Shown here: in pieces, positions 1 through 6,345 of the stretch | Numbering within the stretch: the stretch's first letter is position 1 | Layout: each line of letters opens with the position of its first letter | Made by a program: the position numbers and the translations under genes | Origin: Chloroflexota bacterium | GTDB lineage: Bacteria; Chloroflexota; Dehalococcoidia; GIF9; UBA5629 | Reading direction: 5' to 3' | NCBI GenBank assembly: GCA_026389655.1 | Contig: JAPLHL010000309.1 | Coordinates: 1 to 6,777 of the forward strand | DNA: 6,777 nucleotides | The notes under the pieces: generated by a model | What the model saw: the letters and a program-made list of their open reading frames with translations, nothing else | Databases searched by the model: none | Told to the model about the DNA's origin: nothing

Positions 1-2
1 GA

Positions 3-551
3 ATCGGCTATGCTAGGGCTTCGGGCATCCCATATCATGAAGGCCTGCTCAAGAACCGCTATGTTGGACGCACGTTTATTGAACCGGACCAGCGTCTCCG
101 TGAGCTCGGTGTGCGTCTCAAGTTCAACCCGTTAACTCAAGAGATCTCGGGCAAGCGTCTTATAGTAGTGGATGACAGCATCGTGCGCGGCACTACTACG
201 CCCAGGGTCATAACTATGTTGAGGAAAGCCGGGGCCAGGGAAGTACACATGAGGATCTGTGCCCCTCCAATTCGTTACCCCTGCTTTTTCGGTGTTGACA
301 TGGCGACCCGTTGGGAGCTCATCGCTGCACAAAAATCTGTGCCCGAGATCAGGGACGCCATAGGAGCTGATACATTGGGATACATTAGCATGGAAGGATT
401 GCTTGAGGCGGTGGGGCAGCCCAGTGATGCATTCTGCGCTGCCTGTTTTACCGGGGATTATCCCACCCCCGTCCAGCTTGAAATGGACAAATTGCAACTG
501 GAGACTCTGCCCTCAAATTCTATAAGGAGCCTCAGTGAAATCGAAACGTAA
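3..551 (+). CDS. purF: Amidophosphoribosyltransferase (glutamine PRPP amidotransferase), C-terminal part, 5' truncated by window edge
   Basis: PurF transfers ammonia from glutamine to PRPP to give phosphoribosylamine, the first committed step of purine synthesis in the cytoplasm. The frame is open from base 3, and 182 residues precede the TAA at 549-551. The N-terminal glutaminase domain lies outside the window. The visible part begins [13 protein letters not shown] and contains [10 protein letters not shown], a PurF signature. The PRPP-binding loop [12 protein letters not shown] is encoded at about 165-200. Cysteines at 282-284 (PCFFGVDM) and at 435-437 and 444-446 (CAACFTG) match three of the four [4Fe-4S] ligands of the Bacillus subtilis-type enzyme, so a cluster is likely. 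The fourth ligand would be upstream. A GTG at 111 is internal, because homology extends well to its left. The 3' end overlaps purM by 17 bases. Confidence 0.97.
   Translation: MGYARASGIPYHEGLLKNRYVGRTFIEPDQRLRELGVRLKFNPLTQEISGKRLIVVDDSIVRGTTTPRVITMLRKAGAREVHMRICAPPIRYPCFFGVDMATRWELIAAQKSVPEIRDAIGADTLGYISMEGLLEAVGQPSDAFCAACFTGDYPTPVQLEMDKLQLETLPSNSIRSLSEIET
524..529 (+). promoter_or_regulatory. Ribosome binding site of purM, inside purF
   Basis: AAGGAG lies five bases before the GTG at 535. It is the strongest Shine-Dalgarno match near the junction and fixes the purM start inside the purF coding region. Translation of the two genes is therefore probably coupled (inference). Confidence 0.75.
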
Positions 552-1566
552 AGACACTTATGCCGAAGCTGGCGTGGATATTTCCGCCGCCGATAAGACC
601 AAAGACCTGATTAGGGAACTTGTCCGTCCCACCTTTGGGACAGAAGTGCTCACGGATATAGGCCATTTTGGGGCTTTCTTCAAGCTTAAACAGTACAATG
701 ACCCGGTGATGGTTTCCAGTACGGATGGTGTCGGGACCAAGCTGAAAATCGCCGTACTGATGGACAAGCACGACACTGTCGGCATCGACCTGGTCAATCA
801 CTGCACCAACGATATCCTTTGCTGCGGGGCCAGCCCGCTCTTCATGCTTGACTACATTGCTCTGGGCAAACTGGAGCCACAGAAAGTGGCGGCTATTGTC
901 TCCGGCCTGGCGCAGGCCTGTAAGGACGTAGGCTGTGCGCTGATAGGCGGCGAGACTGCGGAAATGCCCGGTATGTATAAAGCTTCCGACTATGACCTGG
1001 CGGGTTTCATTGTGGGCGTAGTGGAAAGGACCAAAGTCATTAACGGGGAGAAAATAACCCAGGGGGATGTGATAATCGGTCTTCCGTCCAGTGGATTACA
1101 CACCAACGGGTATTCACTTGCACGGCAGGTATTCGGCACGGACCGTGATCCCCTGGCTTTGAAGATGTTCTACCCTGAACTGGGTAAAACGCTTGGGGAA
1201 GCGTTGCTGGAGCCGCACCGATGCTACCACAATGATTTGAAGCCATTTCTTGATAAAATTCACGGCATGGCCCACATAACAGGCGGCGGCCTTGTCGGAA
1301 ATGTTCCGCGTATCCTGCCTGCCGGCGTATCAGCCAAGATTGACCGGTCATCCTGGCATGTTCCGCCGATATTTGAGTTAATTCAGAAACGGGGCTCGAT
1401 CAAGGATGAGGAGATGTTCCATGTCTTTAATATGGGCATAGGGATGGTCATTATTTGCCCGGCCGAAGTTGCGGAATCGATGAAACTGCAGTCCGGGCTT
1501 CAGGGCGCTATCGAGATCGGTAAGATCGTTAAAGCCAACGGCAGTGAGAGAGTGATAATTAGATAA
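535..1566 (+). CDS. purM: Phosphoribosylformylglycinamidine cyclo-ligase (AIR synthetase)
   Basis: PurM uses ATP to close formylglycinamidine ribonucleotide (FGAM) into aminoimidazole ribonucleotide (AIR), the fifth step of purine synthesis. The 343-residue protein is full length (E. coli PurM is about 345). Family motifs appear in order: YAEAGVDI near residue 9, [11 protein letters not shown] around 62-72 (ATP/substrate region), [26 protein letters not shown] at 138-148, [21 protein letters not shown] at 246-252, and [11 protein letters not shown] near the C-terminus. The start is GTG, supported by AAGGAG five bases upstream and by the position of the YAEAGVDI motif. It begins 17 bases before the purF stop and ends 9 bases before purH, so it sits inside a purine operon. 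No key residue appears to be missing. Confidence 0.98.
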   Translation: MKSKRKDTYAEAGVDISAADKTKDLIRELVRPTFGTEVLTDIGHFGAFFKLKQYNDPVMVSSTDGVGTKLKIAVLMDKHDTVGIDLVNHCTNDILCCGASPLFMLDYIALGKLEPQKVAAIVSGLAQACKDVGCALIGGETAEMPGMYKASDYDLAGFIVGVVERTKVINGEKITQGDVIIGLPSSGLHTNGYSLARQVFGTDRDPLALKMFYPELGKTLGEALLEPHRCYHNDLKPFLDKIHGMAHITGGGLVGNVPRILPAGVSAKIDRSSWHVPPIFELIQKRGSIKDEEMFHVFNMGIGMVIICPAEVAESMKLQSGLQGAIEIGKIVKANGSERVIIR

Positions 1567-1575
1567 GGGGGTCCC

Positions 1576-3108
1576 ATGAGAGCTATCCTGAGCGTCTCAA
1601 ACAAATCAGGCCTGGTGGATTTTGCCAGGCAGCTCCAGGAATTAAAAGTAGAAATCTTCAGCACCGGCGGCACCAAGAAGTCGTTATCAGAGGCCGGCCT
1701 GAAGATCCACGGCATTTCCGATATTACGGGATTCCCTGAAATACTGGACGGGCGCGTTAAGACACTGCATCCCATGGTTCACGGCGGCATACTGGCGCGA
1801 CGTGATAAGCCCAAGCATATGGAAGAACTGGACAAGCACAAAATCGGGCAGATCGATATGGTCGTGGTAAACCTTTATCCGTTCGTAGAAACGGTCGCAA
1901 AGACGGGCGTCACGCTTGAGGACGCGCTGGAGAATATAGATATCGGTGGGCCCACTATGATACGTGCCGCCGCCAAGAACTTCCCAGCGGTACTGGTGGT
2001 TGTCGATCCGGCAGATTATAGTTCGGTTATCGACGCTCTGAAGTGCGGGAAAATTGACCTTTCTTTACGTAAAAAGCTGGCGCAGAAAGCTTTCCAGCAT
2101 GTGGCCCTGTACGATACGGCCATCTCACAGTATTTGCTCGAGGGGGAGAAGTTCCCCGATGACCTTACCATAGCCCTTCAGAAGGTATCAGGGTTGCGCT
2201 ATGGGGAGAACCCCCATCAGCATGCTTCGTTATATGTAGAAAAAAATGCGGGATTAAAGCCCTGGGGCATTACGCAGATCAAGCAGCACCACGGTCCGGA
2301 GTTGTCCTTCAACAATTTTATTGACCTTGATTCAGCCTGGAATGTAGTGAGCGACTTCGAGGAACCGGCCGTTGCCATCATCAAGCATACCAACCCGTGC
2401 GGGCTTGCCAGCTATAACGACCTGCCGGAGGCCTATCGGAGGGCACTGGCTGGTGATCCCATCGCTGCCTATGGGGGAATCATGGCCGTCAACAAGGTCA
2501 TGGAGATCGACCTTGCCACAGAGGTCGACAAGACCCATTTTGATGTAATTATCACAGCGGGTTATTCGGACGAAGCCCTGACACTGCTGGGCCGCAAGAA
2601 AAGCCTGCGATTGATTTCGATGCCGGCCGGTGCCCGGCCTCCCAAGGGTAAGACGGTGGAGTTCCGCCCTGTCAGTGGTGGCTTCCTGGCACAGTTGAAA
2701 GACTTCTATACTGATGAGGAGTTCAAACCGAAAGTGGTAACAAAGAGGCAGCCCACTCAGAAAGAGTGGGACGACCTGTTCTTCGCCTGGAAGGCAGTCA
2801 AACATGTTAAATCGAATGGCATCACGCTGGCGAAAGACCGCACGTTAATGGGCATGGGTGCCGGACAACCCAACCGCTCGGTAAGCGCACAGATAGCCCT
2901 GGAACGTGCCGGGGAAAGGTCTAAGGGGTGTGTGCTTGGATCGGATGCCTTCATACCCTTCCCGGACACGGTTGAACTGGCTGCTAAAGGCGGCGTTACG
3001 GCTATCATCCAGGTGGGAGGTTCGATCAGAGACGAAATGGCCATTGAGGCAGCCAATAAATATAATATCGCAATGGTATTCACGGGAGTCCGTCATTTCA
3101 AGCATTAG
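1576..3108 (+). CDS. purH: Bifunctional AICAR transformylase / IMP cyclohydrolase
   Basis: PurH performs the last two steps to IMP: formylation of AICAR with 10-formyl-tetrahydrofolate, then ring closure. The 510 residues match the usual bacterial length (about 510-530). The N-terminal MGS-like cyclohydrolase domain (about 1-190) shows FSTGGT at 28-33, GRVKTLHP at 59-66 (K62 corresponds to the human catalytic-site Lys66) and ENIDIGGPTMIRAAAKN. The transformylase domain shows LRYGENPHQ at 207-215, IIKHTNPCG (K270-H271, the counterpart of human Lys266-His267), GDPIAAYGG, SDAFIPFPD and the C-terminal MVFTGVRHFKH. A small oddity is V480-GGS where most bacterial homologues have PGGS. The ATG follows AAGGGGG (1565-1571) at a normal distance. 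It closes the recognisable purine block. Confidence 0.98.
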   Translation: MRAILSVSNKSGLVDFARQLQELKVEIFSTGGTKKSLSEAGLKIHGISDITGFPEILDGRVKTLHPMVHGGILARRDKPKHMEELDKHKIGQIDMVVVNLYPFVETVAKTGVTLEDALENIDIGGPTMIRAAAKNFPAVLVVVDPADYSSVIDALKCGKIDLSLRKKLAQKAFQHVALYDTAISQYLLEGEKFPDDLTIALQKVSGLRYGENPHQHASLYVEKNAGLKPWGITQIKQHHGPELSFNNFIDLDSAWNVVSDFEEPAVAIIKHTNPCGLASYNDLPEAYRRALAGDPIAAYGGIMAVNKVMEIDLATEVDKTHFDVIITAGYSDEALTLLGRKKSLRLISMPAGARPPKGKTVEFRPVSGGFLAQLKDFYTDEEFKPKVVTKRQPTQKEWDDLFFAWKAVKHVKSNGITLAKDRTLMGMGAGQPNRSVSAQIALERAGERSKGCVLGSDAFIPFPDTVELAAKGGVTAIIQVGGSIRDEMAIEAANKYNIAMVFTGVRHFKH

Positions 3109-3144
3109 GCAGACCGCGCTACAATAGAAGCAGGTGGTGCAGCT

Positions 3145-3501
3145 ATGATGATAATTAATATAGAGACTTACCAGGATGCGTTAAAAAAGCTGGCAGGTCC
3201 CGGTACGCGCCAGGAAGGGATCGACATGCTGAAGAAAATACTGGAAATTAAGGAGGCGCACCTGTGGAGGTCGGAAGTAATCGCTCCCTGCTGCGGTAAC
3301 CTTGGGGGCTTTGCCTGTCAACTCAACGAGGAGACCAGCCTGCTGGAGAAAGCCATATCGTTGATAGAGAAAGATGACATGGCAGCAGCATTGCCGATGC
3401 TGGAAAGGCTTGGAGTGCTGATAAGCTATGGCATGGGGCAGAAGGAAACGCCTGATCTTATTGCCCGGCTGACCGCTCCTGCCAAACAAACTCCAGCCTG
3501 A
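3145..3501 (+). CDS. Hypothetical protein, 118 aa, helical, with Cys-Cys-Gly motif; unknown family
   Basis: I do not recognise this protein. It is probably real: it starts with ATG after an AGGTGGT-type ribosome binding site (3132-3138), fills the space between two coding genes with gaps of 36 and under 20 bases, and has no competing gene on either strand. A second ATG follows at 3148. It is soluble, with no signal peptide or membrane segment, and looks mostly alpha-helical. Amphipathic stretches lie near residues 8-38 and 62-93. Between them is a Gly/Cys segment, IAPCCGNLGGFACQL, with cysteines at 49, 50 and 58. The C-terminus is a short Ala/Pro/Thr/Lys-rich tail. The cysteines could bind metal or be redox active, but three of them do not make a recognised motif. 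Position suggests co-transcription with purH and the HIT-type gene. Confidence 0.72.
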   Translation: MMIINIETYQDALKKLAGPGTRQEGIDMLKKILEIKEAHLWRSEVIAPCCGNLGGFACQLNEETSLLEKAISLIEKDDMAAALPMLERLGVLISYGMGQKETPDLIARLTAPAKQTPA

Positions 3502-3519
3502 TCGGATGGGGCGCGATTG

Positions 3520-4584
3520 ATGACGCCTTCGATAGTCGACCTGGCCCATATTGTAACCGGACTTTCCTCCGCCGACCAGCGGATGTTCGAACGTATTTTC
3601 TCCGTGGATATTGTCCGGGGCAACCTCAAGCTCCCTTCGCCTATGGCGCCGTGGGTAAAGGCGCAGTTCGGGAGCCTGGACCGTGTGACAAGCCAGAAGA
3701 TAGTCAAAATAACCAACCTTGTGACCCTTGAGAGCTCTGTTTACAATCCGCTCCGCGCCCTAAGACCGCATAATTTCTCACATAGGGCAGAAAAGCATGC
3801 GGCGAACGCGGACGAGGAAGTTGACCGGTTTGCCGTTCCACTGGACTGCACTGCTGAAGACCTCTTCGGAAGGGTGCAGGGCAAACACTGTATAACCGCC
3901 GGCAATATAGCCAGGTACGAGCAGCACCACTGTGTGGTCGTATTTAATAAGGCCGACCCGATGGACTTTGGTTGCAGTGAGGTTGCAGATTATATTGAGA
4001 CTGGCTGGAAGTGGGCGCAGCGCGCGCATGATTTTGACCCGCTGGCGCGGTACTGCCTCTTTCTCTGGAACTGCAATAACCGGGCTGGGGCGAGCATCCG
4101 CCACGGCCATGCCCAGGTGATTTTGGGCCGCGGCTCACACTATGTAAAAATCGAGAGCCTCCGCAAGTCAGCCCTGTTGTATAAAGAAAAATACGGCCCC
4201 AATTATTTTGACGATCTTTTTGCCGTTCATGAGGCACTGGGATTGGGCTGGAAATCCGGCGATACGAGGATAATGGTATACCTGTCTGCTCTGAAACAAA
4301 ACGAGGTCATGATACTTTCACCGGGGCTGACACCGTCCCTGACTGACAACATCTACCGGGTGCTGTCGTGTTTTCGGGATAAATTGGACGTGAAATCATC
4401 CAACCTCGGCATTGCGTTTCCACCTCTGGGAGATAGTGCAGGATGGGAAGGTTTTCCAGTGATCTCCAGGATGGTCGACCGCGGCAATACCAATGACATC
4501 TCATCGGATATCGGCGCTATGGAATTCTATGGCGCAAATGTGGTCAACAGCGATCCGTATGAGACGGCGGGCGTGCTGCGATAG
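3520..4584 (+). CDS. HIT/GalT-superfamily protein (galactose-1-phosphate uridylyltransferase-like nucleotidyltransferase or hydrolase)
   Basis: The protein has 354 residues from the ATG at 3520; an in-frame TTG at 3517 would add one residue. A weak GGATGGGG lies at 3504-3511. The central signature is NNRAGASIRHGHAQVIL, with H195-G-H197-A-Q199, which matches the HxHxQ active site of GalT-like enzymes. In E. coli GalT the second His is the nucleotidylated nucleophile. NPLRALRP (76-83), GNIARYEQHHCVVVFNK (128-144) and a W-rich helix before the active site also fit the GalT fold. The CxxC zinc pair of classical GalT is not present. Family knowledge supports nucleotide-monophosphate transfer or hydrolysis, but the substrate is unknown: a sugar-1-phosphate, a dinucleoside polyphosphate or a purine-derived nucleotide are all possible. 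It lies just after the 118-residue gene in the run that begins with purF, and no galactose genes are visible nearby. Confidence 0.82.
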   Translation: MTPSIVDLAHIVTGLSSADQRMFERIFSVDIVRGNLKLPSPMAPWVKAQFGSLDRVTSQKIVKITNLVTLESSVYNPLRALRPHNFSHRAEKHAANADEEVDRFAVPLDCTAEDLFGRVQGKHCITAGNIARYEQHHCVVVFNKADPMDFGCSEVADYIETGWKWAQRAHDFDPLARYCLFLWNCNNRAGASIRHGHAQVILGRGSHYVKIESLRKSALLYKEKYGPNYFDDLFAVHEALGLGWKSGDTRIMVYLSALKQNEVMILSPGLTPSLTDNIYRVLSCFRDKLDVKSSNLGIAFPPLGDSAGWEGFPVISRMVDRGNTNDISSDIGAMEFYGANVVNSDPYETAGVLR

Positions 4585-4587
4585 GGC

Positions 4588-4617
4588 TTGGGTCTATTAA
4601 ATCAGCCGTTATATACT
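4588..4617 (+). promoter_or_regulatory. Possible sigma-70-type promoter for the cation efflux gene
   Basis: TTGGGT (4588-4593) and TATACT (4612-4617) are separated by 18 bases in the 63-base gap between the GalT-like gene and the efflux gene. The -10 element matches the consensus at five of six bases; the -35 element matches only at TTG. Transcription would start near 4624, giving a short leader. This is a pattern match only. Confidence 0.35.
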
Positions 4618-4647
4618 TAGTTACTTCTGAAAAATAGAGAGTCAAAA

Positions 4648-5595
4648 TTGAGCGAACATCATCATCACGGCGCCATCGGCGCCGGCACCAAGCTGAAATA
4701 CGGGATCATCATTACTTGCGTGATCCTGGTACTGGAAGTAGCAGGCGGCATCATGTCCAACAGCCTTGCTCTCTTAAGCGATGCCGGTCATGTGCTGGCT
4801 GATGGGATTGCTCTTTTGCTCAGCTGGTGGGGAATCAGGCAGGCGGAAAAGCCACCGAGCAGCCGCATGACCTTCGGTTACCACCGCGTGGGCGTAATCA
4901 TCGCAATCGTTAATGCGGTCAGCATCCTGGCAATATCGGGCATTATCCTTTATGAGGCCTATGAGCGTTTCTTCCAGCATCCTGTGATCAATAGCTCTAT
5001 GATGCTCATCGTTGCCGCAATCGGCCTGGCGGCAAATGTGTTTGTAGCTCTGTGGCTGCACAAAGAACAGGGGGAGAATATCAATATCCGCAGCGCCTAC
5101 TGGCACGCGGCAGGCGATGCCCTCGCCTCGGTGGGCGTGATTATCGGGGCTATCGTGATAATGGCTACAGGGCTATATTGGGTTGATGCTGCTGTTAGCG
5201 TCCTGATAAGCATAATCATACTGGTGTCGGCATTCGGCATCTTCCGCGAGGGGTTCAGGATTTTACTTGAGGGTGTTCCCCATGATATCGATATATCAGA
5301 GGTTGTGAATGCTATCAAAAGCCTGCCTGAGATCAGGGATGTTCATGATATACATGTCTGGAGCATTGCGTCCAGGCTGCGTGCAATGAGCACCCATGTG
5401 GTGGTTGACGACTGTTATGTAAGTGAGGTTGAAGCAGTGCGCAGAAAGATCGAAGGCCTGCTGCTGGAAAGGTTCGGTATCGGGCACACAACCATCCAGG
5501 TAGAATGTGGGCAGTGCGGCAAGGATGACCTTTACTGTAAGCTGACACCCGAAGCCCATTCACATAATGCGGATGTTGAAGATCACAGGGAATAA
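4648..5595 (+). CDS. Cation diffusion facilitator (CDF) family metal efflux transporter, ZitB/CzcD type
   Basis: This inner-membrane antiporter exports divalent metal, most likely Zn2+ and perhaps Co2+ or Cd2+, in exchange for protons. The 315 residues have the usual CDF layout: a His-rich N-terminus (H4-H7), six membrane segments at roughly 18-36, 40-62, 82-103, 117-137, 154-174 and 178-199, and a cytoplasmic ferredoxin-like domain from about 203. Transport-site pairs are visible: SDAGHVLAD in segment 2 (H48, D52) and HAAGD in segment 5 (H153, D157). The His/Asp pairing favours zinc-type members. FGYHR (76-80) is the conserved loop. The C-terminus adds CGQCGKDDLYC (C287, C290, C297) and HSH (304-306), a possible extra metal site. 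The start is TTG with a weak AGAGAG upstream; an in-frame stop at 4618-4620 limits other choices, and the next ATG would delete segment 1. Confidence 0.95.
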   Translation: MSEHHHHGAIGAGTKLKYGIIITCVILVLEVAGGIMSNSLALLSDAGHVLADGIALLLSWWGIRQAEKPPSSRMTFGYHRVGVIIAIVNAVSILAISGIILYEAYERFFQHPVINSSMMLIVAAIGLAANVFVALWLHKEQGENINIRSAYWHAAGDALASVGVIIGAIVIMATGLYWVDAAVSVLISIIILVSAFGIFREGFRILLEGVPHDIDISEVVNAIKSLPEIRDVHDIHVWSIASRLRAMSTHVVVDDCYVSEVEAVRRKIEGLLLERFGIGHTTIQVECGQCGKDDLYCKLTPEAHSHNADVEDHRE

Positions 5596-5661
5596 GCAGA
5601 AGGCCGCCAATAAAAGATACCCAGATAGAGATGGATGCAGTGGCCGTACTGGATAAATAAC

Positions 5662-6345
5662 ATGAAAAAAATCATAAATATTGCCCACCGCGGCTTCACC
5701 CGCAACTTTCCCGATAATACGCTGGAATCGTTCAGGGCGGCGCTGGAACTGGGCGTTGACGGTGTAGAGTTCGATGTGCAGGAAACGGCGGACGGGGCGT
5801 TTTTTATTTTTCACGATGATGATGCCGCGGGAAAACCCATAGCGACGATGACCTCGGATGAAATGCATGAAATAAGGGTGAAAGACAAGTACCTGGTCCC
5901 CACGTTACAGCAAACGCTGGAATTGCTGGGACATGCCCCTATTTTGATCGTAGAACTCAAGCAGGTAAGGTCGCTGGATAAGTTCCTGAAAATATTGCGG
6001 TCATATGCAGATGTGACACGTACGGTGATCGTATCCTTCAGCAAAGAACTGATAGCAAGGATGGCGGACCTTGCGCCGGATATCATGCGTGCCGTGATAA
6101 CCAATACCGGCGTTAAGAACGCGGACGCAATAACACAGTCAACACATTCCATGGCTATTGGTATGGCCTGCCGCGACCTTAATAACGATGTAATTTCCAG
6201 GCTGCATAAAGATGGCACGATGGTCTTTGTGTGGGACTGCACCGATGCAGATACCGTGCACCGGGCGCTGAAGTTCGATATCGATGGCGTAATTTCGGAT
6301 GTCCCGGATGTGGTCAAGCAGGAAGCTCAGAACTCAGGCGGTTAG
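5662..6345 (+). CDS. Glycerophosphodiester phosphodiesterase (GDPD family), cytoplasmic
   Basis: GDPD enzymes hydrolyse glycerophosphodiesters from lipid turnover to glycerol-3-phosphate and an alcohol, using a divalent metal. The 227 residues match short bacterial and thermophile members of the family. Catalytic features are present: AHRG (H9, R10), GVEFDVQ (E36, D38), FHDD (H51, D52), PTLQQTLELL, VELK (E98, K100) and a C-terminal VFVWDCTD...DGVISDVPD that closes the TIM barrel. The usual PENT motif reads P-D-N-T (17-20). There is no signal peptide, so it should act inside the cell. I chose the ATG at 5662 because the barrel's first strand (KKIINIAHRG) follows it at once. An in-frame ATG at 5635 would add nine residues without homology. 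It follows the efflux gene after 66 bases and may share its transcript. Its last 12 bases overlap the convergent methyltransferase. Confidence 0.92.
   Translation: MKKIINIAHRGFTRNFPDNTLESFRAALELGVDGVEFDVQETADGAFFIFHDDDAAGKPIATMTSDEMHEIRVKDKYLVPTLQQTLELLGHAPILIVELKQVRSLDKFLKILRSYADVTRTVIVSFSKELIARMADLAPDIMRAVITNTGVKNADAITQSTHSMAIGMACRDLNNDVISRLHKDGTMVFVWDCTDADTVHRALKFDIDGVISDVPDVVKQEAQNSGG

Noticed and set aside
132..497. 121-residue open frame on the - strand opposite purF
   Set aside because: It is a shadow of a strongly conserved PurF segment, including the PRPP loop and Fe-S cysteines.
2332..2805. 157-residue open frame on the - strand inside purH
   Set aside because: purH is intact through this region with catalytic motifs, and the antisense translation shows no family features.
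3096..3125. Possible promoter before the 118-residue gene (TTTCAA, 18 bases, TACAAT)
   Set aside because: The -10 element is fair but the -35 is poor and lies in purH coding sequence; read-through from the purine genes explains expression better.
4657..4668. Run of four histidines at the start of the efflux protein, resembling an engineered tag
   Set aside because: His-rich N-termini are natural in CDF metal transporters, and nothing vector-like surrounds it.
5325..5336. Palindrome CCTGAGATCAGG as a possible operator
   Set aside because: It lies in the middle of the efflux gene, encodes ordinary residues of the cytoplasmic domain and is not repeated near a promoter.
5635..5661. Upstream ATG at 5635 as the phosphodiesterase start
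   Set aside because: The nine extra residues (MQWPYWINN) have no counterpart in the GDPD fold, and the ATG at 5662 directly precedes the first barrel strand.
5811..6317. 168-residue open frame on the - strand opposite the phosphodiesterase gene
   Set aside because: It is fully antisense to a gene with clear GDPD motifs, and its translation is Ser/Thr/Ile-rich with no recognisable domain, as expected from a shadow frame.
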